Source: Cyanophora paradoxa
Taxonomy: Eukaryota; Glaucocystophyceae; Cyanophorales; Cyanophoraceae
DNA: 64,000 bases
NCBI GenBank assembly: GCA_004431415.1
Contig: QPMI01000610.1
Coordinates: 1-64,000, forward strand
Reading direction: 5' to 3'
Positions 22,591 to 33,207 of this stretch are shown here, piece by piece. The notes below the pieces were generated by a model that searched no databases, was not told the DNA's origin, and saw nothing but the letters and a program-made list of their open reading frames with translations. Position numbers and translations under genes: made by a program. How positions within the stretch are numbered: position 1 is the stretch's first letter; each line of letters starts with the position of its first letter.

Positions 22591-23161
22591 ATCCCTTTCA
22601 ATTTCTCTCATACAATGTTCAATATTGTAAACACTGTGACAGCCAGACTCATGTATGCATGTCAATTTGAAGATCGAAGCGCAACTCGGATTACCCGGGC
22701 AGACTAAGACAGGCGCGCGTGCACATTGCACCGGGTGGATCGCTGGCGGCGGAGCCTCAGCCCGTCAGGCCGTTAAGCGCTCAACCACGCTCGCATGCCG
22801 CACTGCCCTGGGCCTCGTGCCGCGGGGTAGACGTTGTGCAGGCAACTGGCGATACTGGAGGGCGGCGAAGGGGAAAGACAGGGAGCGACAGGGGAAGGGC
22901 AGGAGGAAAAAATGGAGCGGGCAGCGGGGCGGGGAGTGGGTGGGTGTGCTTTCTGCCCTAATGAAACTAGTGAAGGCTGGGGAGTCCCAAGCGCGCGACG
23001 CAGCGCGCGAACGGGAGGAAAGAGGAGGGTGGAAGAGCGGAGGGGCCAGGACGGAAGGGCGGCGGGGGGCGGGAGAGGGCGACCCGGACTGAGGCCTGGG
23101 GATGGGGCGAGGGGCCGGGCGCGGTCGCTTGCGTGCGGGACCCGCAAGGGGACGGCCGCGC
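22591..23161. other. Intergenic, between duplicated gene copy A and TIM50 3' end
   Basis: The genes on either side converge here. About 22585-22700 is AT-richer, then a G/A-rich strand follows (22850-23100). I see no supportable gene. Confidence 0.45.
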
Positions 23162-25235
23162 TCAGTGGGAGGGGGCGAGCTCGGAGGCGGAGGGGGCGGC
23201 CTTGCGGGCAGCCGAGGTGCTCCCGCTGACGAGGATGGACTTGCGCGCCGTCTGGGCGGCCGCCTTGGACTGAACTGCGGTCCAATGCGCGTCGGCCGGC
23301 GCGCGGTCGGGGACGGCGCGGGGGCGGCGCGCACGCTTGTCGAGGTCGTTGAAGTAGCGGAGCCCCTCGCCGGGGCGGGCGCCCCCGACGGCCGCCGAGA
23401 GGCCCGTCTGCCGCTCCTCCTGCACCCGCGCCCGCCTCGGAAAAGGAAAGGAAAGGAGGGAGAAGGAAGGAGGAGGAGGGGAGCGGCGGGGCGCACGCCG
23501 GAGCGGGACTTGCGGAGGTACTCGCGCTGCATGGCGCGCAGGTTCTGAGCCGTGTTCTCCGCCCCCACCTTCGCGATCGCCAGCCGCACGTCCGCCACCT
23601 TCTCGTTCGCGACCGCTGCGCAAGCGCGCCGCTCGGGCGACGCTCGGGCGGGGGCGGGGGCGCGGGCCTCGCTGGCACCCTCGAGGAAGGGAAGGAGATC
23701 GATGAGCGCTGTGTCGTCGGCGCGCGTATCGTAGCTCGGCACCACGACCACGTTCTCCGGCACGTCCACCTGCACCGCCCCCGCCCCCGCCACCCGAGTC
23801 AGCGCCCCGCCGCCTCCTTCGCGCCATGCCGGGCCCTTCCCCCGCGCACCGCGTCTCGGCTGATGTCGATGAAGATGGTGCGCGCGGGGTCCCGGTTCAC
23901 CGCCTCGATCGTCTGGCGCGGGGAGACCTCAGGGGCCGGCCTCGGCGGCGGCCGCCAGGGGGGTTCGGGGGGGCCGCCACCTTCATGCCGAAGGGCTTCA
24001 AGAGGCAGGACTGCCTGTAGAGCCGATGCTCGATGATTTGGTGCGGGTCCAGGTGCTGCATCATGCTGTCCACGGACTGCGGGGGACGCGGGGGGCGGCG
24101 TCGGCGGGCGCGCGGGCGGCGGACGGGAGGAGGGGGGAGGGGGAGGGGGGGAGGAGGGGGGGGGGAGGCGCACGTTGAACTCGGAGGTCGAGTAGAGGAC
24201 GAGTTCGTAGCCCAGCGCCGCCGCCTGGTTGATGAAAGCCTCCACGCCGGGCCGCTTGTACGTCTGCCACCCGTATCGCCTCTGCGCGGCCTTGCGTCAG
24301 CGCCCTCTCGCGGTGCGCAGCAGAAGGTTTGATGGGCTAAGGATGGCCGGCGTCGGCTCGAGCGCCGCCGCCCTTGAATACCATCGACCGCGGCACCAGC
24401 TCTTGCGAGAGTGGGCGGGCGCGAGGCACGCACAACAGCGTCAAAGATCTGGAAGTGGTAGGGCACACTCACACTCCAAGTGACTGTCGTCAGTGTGCCG
24501 TCCATGTTGATGACGAGGGTCGGCCGCTCCGGCGGGGTCTGCTTGGGGAGCGCGTGTTCCCCGATGGAGGCCTTGTACTGCGTTTCAGCGCACGTTCATC
24601 GATCAGCAAACGCACTTCCATCGCGCGGTCGCTACGCACGATCCGCGAGTGTGCTTCTGCGCGGGCAGAAGGATCAGCACGGCGACGTGCGGAGCGAGGC
24701 GTGGACGCCGCACCCGAGCCGTCGTCCTCTACTCCCAACATCGATTTGACCTCCTGGTAGACCAGGTACGCTGACGGGTGCCCGAACCGTCATCAGGCGC
24801 TGCACGGCGGCTCTGCACGGACGTCGCGCACCTACACCTCCCGCTGCTAGAATCAAGATCGCGTAGGCTATCGGCTGCAGATGCATGTCAGCGGCGCGCG
24901 AGCGGGGATGTCCCGCGGACGCGACCTTCTCATAGCCGGGGACAGCCTTGATGTCCGCGTCGCCTGTGGGAGTTTCGGTCTTGAAGGAACCAGGAGGAGG
25001 CATGGTGTCACGGCTGAAGCCGAAACTTCCGCGGACACTCTCCCACGCCGACGCAAACGGCGCGAACGGGCCGCCCACCGTCGGCCCCGAGCTGCGCTCC
25101 TTTTTGAAGTGCGGCCTCTTGCCTGTCTTGAACTGGAAGCCCTCGCCTTCCTTCGTCTCTTCCCCGTACGGGTTCCGCGTCGACATCCGTCGCAGGCCTG
25201 CACGCAGGTCAAGGCGGGGTGGCATGAACACGAGA
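23162..25235 (-). CDS. TIM50: TIM50, mitochondrial inner-membrane import subunit
   Basis: The start is ATG 25235: MPPRLDLRAGLRRMSTRNPY, a basic amphipathic presequence-like N-terminus. A matrix-side linker follows, then a membrane segment (LQPIAYAILILAAGGVGA). The FCP1-like phosphatase fold follows in short exons: RPTLVINMDGTLTTVTW, RYGWQTYKRPGVEAFINQAA, LGYELVLYSTSEFNV, HLDPHQIIEHRLYRQSCLLK, RDPARTIFIDIS, ENVVVVPSYDTRADDTALID and LLPFLEG. After these comes EKVADVRLAIAKVGAENTAQ, then a Lys/Ala-rich tail ending SELAPSH. The order and the TYKRPGVE, RHRLYRQ-like and TALIDLLPFLE motifs identify TIM50, the TIM23-complex receptor that receives preproteins in the intermembrane space. In the DxDx(T/V) motif the first Asp is Asn (NMDGT), consistent with a non-catalytic fold. 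Confidence 0.9.
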
Positions 25236-25739
25236 CGCGTCCGCACCGGCTAGCGCAAACGCGCGGGGGTCTGCAGCGGACGACGCGCGGAGGCCAAGCG
25301 ACGGGACCCGCAGCACAGCCGGGGCGAGATGCGGCCCGGGGTGCACATGTCGGGCTAGCTGCGCTCCCGCGCGCGTCTTCGTCGCCACGGGATGGCCCCT
25401 GGCGAGCCGGAGCAACATCGCTCGGACTTGGGTACGTGCTGATTCGCAGCGCCGGGTACGCTGTTCAAATTTAGCAGAGCTTCTTGACTTAAAGCTTGCG
25501 CAGCAAGAGAAGAAAGTAGCAAAGTTCGCGCAGCAAGAGAAGAAAGTAGAAAGTGGCGCTGCCGATCGGTTCAGTCCCCCGCTTGCGGCTAGGCGCAAGG
25601 CTCGCCGCAAGCTCCGCGGCGCAGGCACGTCAGCTGGCAGCCGCTAAGCTGCCTAAGCATAGGAAGCCGCTGTGTAGACAACGCTCTAGATCGATCGTGG
25701 CCAGGCGGATCTCCTATTTGCAACGGCGCGATAACAATG
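25236..25739. other. Intergenic 5' region of TIM50
   Basis: Bases 25490-25550 contain a tandem direct repeat of about 30 bp built on GCGCAGCAAGAGAAGAAAGTA. The rest holds the presumed TIM50 promoter. No gene can be supported. Confidence 0.5.
25490..25552. repeat. Short tandem repeat, two units
   Basis: CGCAGCAAGAGAAGAAAGTA occurs twice about 30 bp apart (about 25499 and 25529). Confidence 0.85.
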
Positions 25740-28481
25740 CCCGCCAACAGCACTTACGATCGAGCACATGTAGACGAGGTGCGGGACGCGCTCTACTTCG
25801 TAGTCGCTCCGCCCTGACCCGCTCCGCTGAGCTAAACGTGCTGCGTACGCGCGCAGTTGTTCGACACAATCGCGCGCGATGTCGTGGCTGAAGGGCCGCC
25901 CTGGAAGGTTTCTCTCGAGGCAGCGGGCAACAACATCGCAGTCGAAACGCGGTGCGCCGCTGCTGCCAGATTCTCTCGTTCAGACGCGGCCGCCCTAGGC
26001 CTCTAGTTCACTGATCATGACAACCAACATGTGCACAGCGAGTGGCCAAGCTCGGTCGAGCCAATCACAGCGTATAGAGTTGGACAGCATTTGCCCGACG
26101 TTCCCATCTCGTTCGCGACGCGCGAAATCTGCTCGCGCTCTAGAGCAGAGGTTCGCGCGTCACTGTCAGCGGCGCCCGATCTACTACGTGCTTACGCGGG
26201 GCCAGCAGGAATTCAACAAGGAGCTCGTCGCAGCCGATGAAGCGGTCGCCCTGCTGGAGTATCCAGACCCGAGCGACCCCGACTCGCTCGGCGCCGTCCG
26301 AATTCGGCGTCACGTCATGTCCTACTTCGGTTCGCGTCCCCCCAGCTGCGCTCACAGGCCCGAAGCTCATCGCTTGTGGGGCGCGTCCACCAGGATGGCG
26401 CTTGGAGTGTCGCTTCCTCCACGCGAGCCGGCGGTGCGAATCGCCGGACTCTCCCCTCCCTCCCAGCCGCGCTGTCGCTGCTGTCGGGTCGTTTCTCTCT
26501 CTAACTTCCACTCATCCCAGGCTGCCCGACGGCTCGGCGTTGGCGATCATGGCCTTCGTTGTACGCGAGGGGGACTGCTGGTGCCCCTTTCCCTCCGCCG
26601 GGCCGCCGGCTCCGACGCCAATGACACCCGCCAGGACTACGCGCCACATGCTGCAGCATGCCAGGGCACTGTCTGCCTGGCACATCAGCAGCGCCGAGGG
26701 CGTCTCGGGGTGCAGGTGCACTGGCCTGCCCCCAGCTTCGCCACCATGACACGCACCCCTCGATCGCCCTCCTTCCCCTCCAGATACACTGCCTTCGCCC
26801 TTGCTCACCGAAGCCCGTCGTTCCTCGGGTTCCTGCCCCAATACAGTGAGCCACTATACTTCCCGCGCCCTGCGCCTGTCGCCCTCTCCTTCCCGCCTCT
26901 CGGTTTTTCCACCGCAGTGCGTGCGCTCATTCGCGAACCCTCCCCCACAGTTATCTCCCAGATAGTTTGCCGCAGCTGTGCGAAGTACGCGCTCACGGTA
27001 AGATTTTGATTAGATGGTATCGATTCTCGGCTTTCCATGATACGCGGCCTTGCCTTCACGCAGGTACGGAGGCTGGTCCTGGGGGAGTACGCTCGGCATT
27101 GCGGGAATGCGGGAGACTCGCGGCTCCGCGAGCGTCCCTCTCCAATCTTTGCATCTGGGTCGGCCTCTGCCCCGCGCTTTAGGGGCCTCAGCGTTGGGGC
27201 TCTCGCGGAGGAGCCGTCCTCGCCTTTCTCCCTGCACGCGTGGGCCCCGCCCTCGCCCTCCACCCCCTCCTCTCTCGCCTCGACGGACGGCCTCTCGGAT
27301 CCTTCGCCCGAGGTGCCCGGCCCGAAGGTCAACGAGATCTTCTACGACCTGCTGGGCCTCCCGGTAAGACAGCTGTCTATCGCCGTGCCGCCGCTAGTTT
27401 CTGGCACTGAAGCGCTTACAGCCTCCGAAGACGGAGCCTTATTCGCCACGGACAGAGGCAGGCACCGAGCTACCTGAAGCGCCTGTCCCGCCGCGCTCGT
27501 CCGACCGAACCCCGCCCGCAGGACTCGGCGCCTGAAGGGGCACCTCCTTCAGACGACATTCGACCGGAACTGGCGGAGGTGAAGGAGCCCGCGTTTCGCT
27601 CCAGGGTACGCGCGCCTCCCCACCGCCCTGCGCCGGCCGGCCTCACGTCGCGTGTCAGGCGGGCGAGGCGATGCGGGCGTCGCTCGACCTCGCGCTGCAA
27701 TTGGAGGCGATGTCTGTCACGGACGCGCCTCCGGCGCCGACGCGCGACGCGCCGCCGCCGCCTTTTATCGCCTCGGACTCGTCCAAGAAGGCGCGCTCCC
27801 GCCGCCGGTCCGATACGAGCCTTGCGGACGAGGGGGATCCCTCCGAAAGGTGGCCGCCGCTCCCTCATACTCGGCGGCTGCAGCGCCTTGATGAACGGCG
27901 CTTCTCGCAGGGCGGGGCCCCGCGGTCGGGGCGAGGCGGCGGAGGAGACGGCAGGCGTCGAGGCGCCCAGCGTACCACCCGAAGAGGTGAGCACGAACCC
28001 CCCGCCGGGAGCGCGACTCCGTCCCTGCCCCAGCGCATCTCTCGGACTCATCAACTCACGGGATGCCACGCAGGGGACGGCGAGATGTAGAGCGAGCGTG
28101 GCGACTGCGGGGGTGGATGCCCAGTCGGAGGGGGACGCGCGCACGCCTCCGCCGGCGCCTCCCCCGCCCATTCCAGGGCCCGCCGAGCCGGCCCTCTCCT
28201 CGGGGGCCTCGGGGGTATCCCGGGGGGGCAGGAAGAAGAGGCGGCCCCTGCCGCCGCCGCGCCCCCCGCAGCCCATCGCCCCCAGGCCCGCCGCCGCCGC
28301 GGCCGCAACCCGGGCGGTCCCAGAGCCATGCCGCACGTCGTACTCGGCGCCCTCCTGCGGATTACCGCCCGCCTACCGCTCTCGCCTCAGCCCTGGCCTC
28401 GCTTCCTCCGCTGCCCCCGCCCCTGCATTCACCCCTCCGGCCGCGGTCCCGTTTTCAGCATTCTTCGAGAGCGCCGTCTAG
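25740..28481. repeat. Segmental duplication, copy B
   Basis: This is the direct repeat of 19530-22590. It includes the conserved minus-strand frame at 25810-25960 and the plus-strand exons. The 3' quarter (after about 27840) diverges strongly from copy A. Confidence 0.85.
26216..28481 (+). CDS. Unrecognised spliced gene, copy B of duplicated pair
   Basis: The exon order matches copy A: EFNKELVAADEAVALLEYPD, LTGPKLIACGARPPGW, RLECRFLHASRRCES, LPDGSALAIMAFVVREGDCW, RHMLQHARALSAWHISSAEG, HRSPSFLGFLPQY, VISQIVCRSCAKY, VRRLVLGEYARHCGNAGDS, GPKVNEIFYDLLGLP, PEGAPPSDDIRPELAEVKEP and MRASLDLALQLEAM. The 3' part is a different Pro/Ala-rich sequence ending FSAFFESAV TAG. Substitutions are mostly conservative within exons, which supports function. 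The family is unknown; no catalytic motif is visible. Conserved Cys in VCRSCAKY and VREGDCWC could be metal-binding, but that is only a guess. The true start exon upstream of 26216 was not found. Confidence 0.5.
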
Positions 28482-28753
28482 CTGGCAGCTAGCCGTGCAG
28501 CTGCTCTAGTATAGCTAGCAAGTTTGCGTTCGAATTTTATGTTTCGATGGCGCCGCGCCGCCTGTGACTGCGCCACGCGGCCCACGCGTACGACTCCGCG
28601 CGCGCGAGCCTGGAGCTCGGAGCGACCGATAGCAAATCCGCATCGATATCAGCGCCACGCGTGTACGTACGGCGGCTGCAATTGCAAGCTCAATTGCAAG
28701 CTTTACAGATCCACCAGCGTCGGTGAACCCATACCCCTCTAACAGTTCTCGAC

Positions 28754-29516
28754 ATGGCGTTCATCGCTCCCTGCCCGGCTATTGCGTCCTCCAGCGCGGT
28801 TGCGACTGCGTCAGCAGTGAGCATCTGCTCTGTCTCCAGGAAGCAGCGGGCGACGGTCGTGGCGAAGGAAACCACCTTCTTCGGCGGCCGGTCCTTCCAG
28901 GCGGCGTCCGCGCCTGTCTTCCAGGCGGCTCCGGCCTTCCGGTTCGGCCCCGTCTCTCAGTTCTCCGAGGTGTACGTTGAGGTGGCCAAGCCTCTCGGCG
29001 TCACTTTTGAGGAGGTCCGCCCACGCCCACGCGAATCGGGGGAGGGCTAGCCCCTGGAGATCTTCTGTTAAGATCCACGGAAGGGCGCTATGACCGCGAT
29101 CGTCACCCCTCGCGTCCCAGAGCTGAACTGCGCGCCGACAGGGCCCCGATGGTCGCGTCTACGTCGTGGACGTCGCGGAGGGCAGCAACGGCGCTGTGAG
29201 TTCCCTTTATGCATTCGATGTCGCTTATGGTCGTTCGAGACGGACCTGTTGGCAATCCGCTCATTCCGCACGTGCTGCACGCAGCGTGCCGGCATCATGA
29301 AGGGAGACCGCGTGAAGGCGACTTCGGCCGTCTTCGGTGATGAGATGTGGTCGGCGGAGAACGCGGGCTTCGATCAGGTCCTGTCCGCGATCAAGATCCG
29401 CGCGTACGACGTGCGTCCTCCATTGTTCGCCGATCGATCACTGCACCTCGTGCTAATATGTCTCTTCCTCTTTCTCGCAGGTCCGGCTCCTTCTTGAGCG
29501 CCGCTCGGCGATGTAA
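28754..29516 (+). CDS. Plastid-targeted PDZ-domain protein
   Basis: There are four exons: 28754-29014, 29142-29195, 29285-29409 and 29481-29516. The introns have GTCCGC, GTGAGT and GTGCGT donors and CAG acceptors, all in phase. The N-terminus (MAFIAPCPAIASSSAVATAS ... SRKQRATVVAKE) is rich in Ala/Ser with basic residues and few acids, like a plastid transit peptide. The mature part is a single PDZ-like fold: YVEVAKPLGVTFEE, GRVYVVDVAEGSNGA, RAGIMKGDRVKATSAVFGDE, WSAENAGFDQVLSAIKI, ending RLLLERRSAM. PLGVTFEE is the carboxylate-binding strand and AGIMKGDRV is the usual VGD turn. Small stand-alone plastid PDZ proteins are common in algae. The partner is unknown. Confidence 0.82.
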
Positions 29517-30202
29517 ATCTGTGGATTCCATCCAGCCTTCCCGTCTGCGCTCGGAGGACCTATCGTTCAGCGGTTGTAGCCCAGTCGGCCTCGGTGTTGC
29601 TCATTCTGAAGGGTCTGTGTCCGGCATTCTTGTGCCGCCGTCAGTTCTCGCTAGGCGCATCTCCGTTGGCCAGCGATTTTGCTTTTGTTGGTTTTTTTTG
29701 ATCTACAAGAGGTTCAGGTCTTCTTTGCGTTTCTTTCGGCTCTCTTCTACGACCGCGCTGTGGCGTGAGCGGGTGTCTCGAAGCCTTGGCCGTCTAGCCC
29801 GCCTGCGACCATGCATGGAGAACCTGATGTTGCACCACCTGGGTCCAGGGGCGGTGTGGTTGCCTCTTTCTAGGCCCAGGCCCTAGCTAGGGACGTTGTG
29901 CTTATCGCCTCAAAGGGAGTGTCGCCGAGGGGCGTTATATCGATCATATGCATGAGCTCGAGGGACAGCTGCATGCGCAGAGGCCGGCGCCCCGCCCACC
30001 CTAAATATATCACTGATCATGAGTCATGCATATGATCATCGGATCAGTTTCCCTTTACTTGCAATTCGCCTTGGATCAGCCGATCATCGATATATATCGA
30101 GGCTAGTTTTTCTGATCTCTAATCTCACTTATCAACTAGTACTGTCCTACACCTGCTTTCTACCCATCGATCGCAACTTCAAAGCGGCGCGAGCGGCTAG
30201 AT
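29517..30202. other. Intergenic, converging 3' ends
   Basis: This region is the 3' side of the PDZ gene and the 3' side of the SET gene. It has T-rich tracts near 29690 and many GATC/ATAT palindromes at 29940-30120. I see no supportable gene. Confidence 0.5.
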
Positions 30203-32843
30203 CTAGAGCTCGTCCTTCCCCTCGGGCCCTGGGCCCGAGGATGCGGGGGGCGGGACGATGAAAGTCTCCTGCATCGCCTCCAGCTCCTCCAGCGGGACGT
30301 CCTGGGGTACGGGATCAACGAACGGGGAAGGTTAGGAGGGGAGGGTACGGGGGCGCTGACCAGCTTGCGCCCGTCGGCGGTTTCGAGGCCGATGCCGCCG
30401 GGGCTGCCGCCGGCCCTGGCGCGCTCGCTCTCGGAAATCTCGTCCCTGCAGTGGGCGAGCCGCCGGGCGGCGCTTGGGTGAGGGGGGGCGGAGCGACGGG
30501 GGGGCTCGGGCCCGGGCTCGGGGGCTCGGGGGCGCACTGGGAGGGGAGCAGCAGGTCGGCGCTCCGCCAGAGCAGCAGCTTGAAGCCGACAGCCATCCGG
30601 TGCTGCGCCTGCCGCGTCGGCCGGCGCGGCGCCGCAGGCGTGGAGGGCGCGGCGCCGCGCGGAAAGCGGAGCGCATGCGCACCCCGCGCCGCTGGCCCTC
30701 GGGGATCTTCTTGTTGAGCCATCTCAGGTCGTCCTGGGCGGGAGCGCGCGTTGGAGGGAGGAGGTACGGAGAGAGACGGAAAGGGGGGGGGGGAGGAGGG
30801 GGGAAGGGAGGGGGGAGGAGAGAGGGCGGACCCAGAGGGTGGAGGGGAAGCGCTGGAGGATGTGCAGAATGGTTCTGTAGAGGAAGCCCGCGCCTTCTTC
30901 TCGTTCTCCGCGCTCACCGGCTGCGTGATCTGCCGCCCCGCTCGCCCCGCGCGGGGGCGAGAGGGGGGGAAGGAGGGAGCGGGGGGGGGGGGGGGGGTGG
31001 AGGGGGGGGAGGGGGGGGGTGTTGTTTGGCGGGGGCACGGCGCACCTTCTTCTTCCCCTCCTTCAGCTCGTCCGCCTCGTCCTTGGTCAGCACGAGCGAG
31101 CGGAAGTACGCCTGCGGGGGGTACGCGTTCGAGCGCTGGGGGAGGGGAGGGGCACGCGAGCGGGCAGCAAAGGGCGCACGAGGGCGGCGTTCTGCCGGTT
31201 CCAGAAGTCCATTCGGAAGGAGACGCGCCTGGGCGCCGGCGCCGGCGTCGGCCAGCGACGAGGGCGGCGGCCGGGGGCGGGTGCGGCGGGGGGTACGGGC
31301 GCACTCCTGCTCGTCGACGTCGGTGTCGCTAACCCCGAACTCGGTCTTCCCGTCGTCGAACTCGGGCTCGATGTCGTACGCCTTCAGCGCCTGCGGACGG
31401 GGGTACTCCAGTTCGGACGCCGCCGCTGGGGGAGGGAGGGAGGGAGGGGGGGGAGGGAGGGAAGGGGGGGGGGGGGGGGGGCGGGGCGCAGGGCGAGGGC
31501 GAGACGCGGGACGCACAGCTTCGGACCACTTCTTGATCCACTTGACGGCCGAGTTGTTGTACGGCAGCTTGAAGTCGATGTGGTCTTCCTGCGCGGCCGG
31601 CACGAGGTCGAGTCGGGGGATACGCCGCTCGTTGTTGGGGGGTAGAGCGCACGGAGACGTCGATGTTGAAGCCGTAGCGGAGGAAGAGCTTCCGCCCGTC
31701 GAAATCGCCGTAGCTGATGAAGAGCTGCGGGGAGCGGGGGGCGGGGGCGCTTGGCCGGGGCGGGGCGGGGCGGGCGGGGGCGGAGGGGGGCGGCGCCTGG
31801 TCCCCGGCGACAGCGTCGGCGCCGGCGCGCATGACCGCCCTCCCGCCCTTGATCGTCACCTCCCGCCCCTGCCGCCCGGCTCGCGGCGGGGCGGCAGAGG
31901 AGGGGCGGCGGGGGCGGGCGGGGCGCCTCGCGGGGGGAGTGGTTGGCGAAGTCGAGGAGGGGCACGATGCCGAGGCCGGGGAGGCGGCGCGAGGCGGCCA
32001 TCGCCGCCGCCCACTTCAGGCCCTCGTGCGTCACCGCCGACGCCGGCACCGCCTCCTGCAAGCGAGCTCGAGCGAGGTCCCCGCCGGCGAGGGGCTCCGC
32101 AGGGGCGCGGCGAGCCCGGCCCCGCGCACGTGCTTGGAGATGTGGTTGTAGACCTTCAGCAGCTCCTCCTTCGACTCCCTGTTGAGCACTGCCGCAGCGT
32201 GGGGGTACGCGGTTGGAGCGGGTGGGGGAGGAAGCCTAGGGGGGTAGGGGCGCACGGCGGACGTCGTCGCTCTGGTAGAACGCGAGGTCGCGCTCGGCGA
32301 TGTCCCAGGGGAGGAAGGTCTGCTTGGGGAGGACGGCGATCCAGGGCGCCCAGAACGAGCTCGCGTTCGCCCGCTCGATCAGCAGCCGCAGCGCCAGGCA
32401 CCACCTGCCCGCCCCCGCCCCCCGCCCCGCTCGGCGGCCGCGCCCGGCGGCCGCGCCCGGCGGGGCGCCGGCGGGGGGGCGGGCGGGGGGGGCGGGGGCG
32501 CGCCAGTCGGGGTCCCGGACGAGGGGCAGAGCCTCGCGGAGCGGGTCGCCCTTCTTGCAGGTGATCCACAGCTTGCCTGGCACCTCCAGCAGCTTCTCCG
32601 CCCTCCCCTGCCCCCCGCCCCCGACGGTCGGCACCGCGGCAGGCCAGCGTACGTGCTCGCGGGGGGCGGGCGGGCGCACCACGGAGCCGCGCCGCAGCTG
32701 GAGGCCACGGCCGTACCGACCGAGCTTCGTGACCCGCACGAGGCTGCTGTTCACGCCGTTCTCCCTGCCGCGCGCTGTCGGACACACGGGCCCGACAGCC
32801 CCGTGCGGTGGCCGCACCGCAGCCACGCGTAGAACGCGCGCAT
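30203..32843 (-). CDS. SET-domain protein lysine methyltransferase (Rubisco LSMT-like), C-terminal KDEL
   Basis: The start is ATG 32843 (MRAFYAWLR). A phase-2 GTGCGG...GGCAG intron joins it to ENGVNSSLVRVTKLGRYGRG, the typical start of an LSMT/SETD6-type SET domain. Exons then read GKLWITCKKGDP, FWAPWIAVLPKQTFLPWDI, KEELLKVYNHISKHVRGAG, HEGLKWAAAMAASRRLPGLG, IVPLLDFANHSPRE (SET-I NH motif), REVTIKGGRAVMRAG and LFISYGDFDGRKLFLRYGF (catalytic Tyr region). The substrate-binding helical part follows: DHIDFKLPYNNSAVKWIKKW, AYFRSLVLTKDEADELKEGK, DDLRWLNKKIPEGQRRGVRM, HRMAVGFKLLLWRSADLLLP. The last exon is DVPLEELEAMQETFIVPPP ending PEGKDEL TAG. LSMT-type enzymes trimethylate lysine in Rubisco large subunit, aldolase or other proteins. 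No plastid signal is visible at this start, and the KDEL end would argue for the ER. Confidence 0.8.
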
Positions 32844-33207
32844 CTTCGACTTGTTCCTGTCGGATGCTGTGCCGCGTAAGCCACGTGCAACGATCCGCCG
32901 ACCTCAACGAAGCCCTTCCGTTTGCTCGCGCGCTGTGTCTACGTGTGCGCGTCTAGAGTACGCGGACGTTATCGTTCACCTTTGATGATCTCATCATCGT
33001 CGTCCGCGTCGTCGCTCGACCTCGATCTGCTCGATCGGCGTTACCACGGCGCGCGGACCCAGCGCTTCGGGTTCGCTCACCCTGCGTTTGCAATCGCCGC
33101 TAGAGCCAGAAGCGCCAGCAGCGCGAGCGCCTCTCGCCGCATTTGCGTCAGCAGGGGGTGCGAGTGCCGGGTACGGGGAGTTAAGGTTTGAGTGCGTCGG
33201 CTCCGGA

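Noticed and set aside
30474-32564. 696-codon plus-strand frame
   Set aside because: Antisense of the SET-domain gene; low-complexity Gly/Arg content and no motif.
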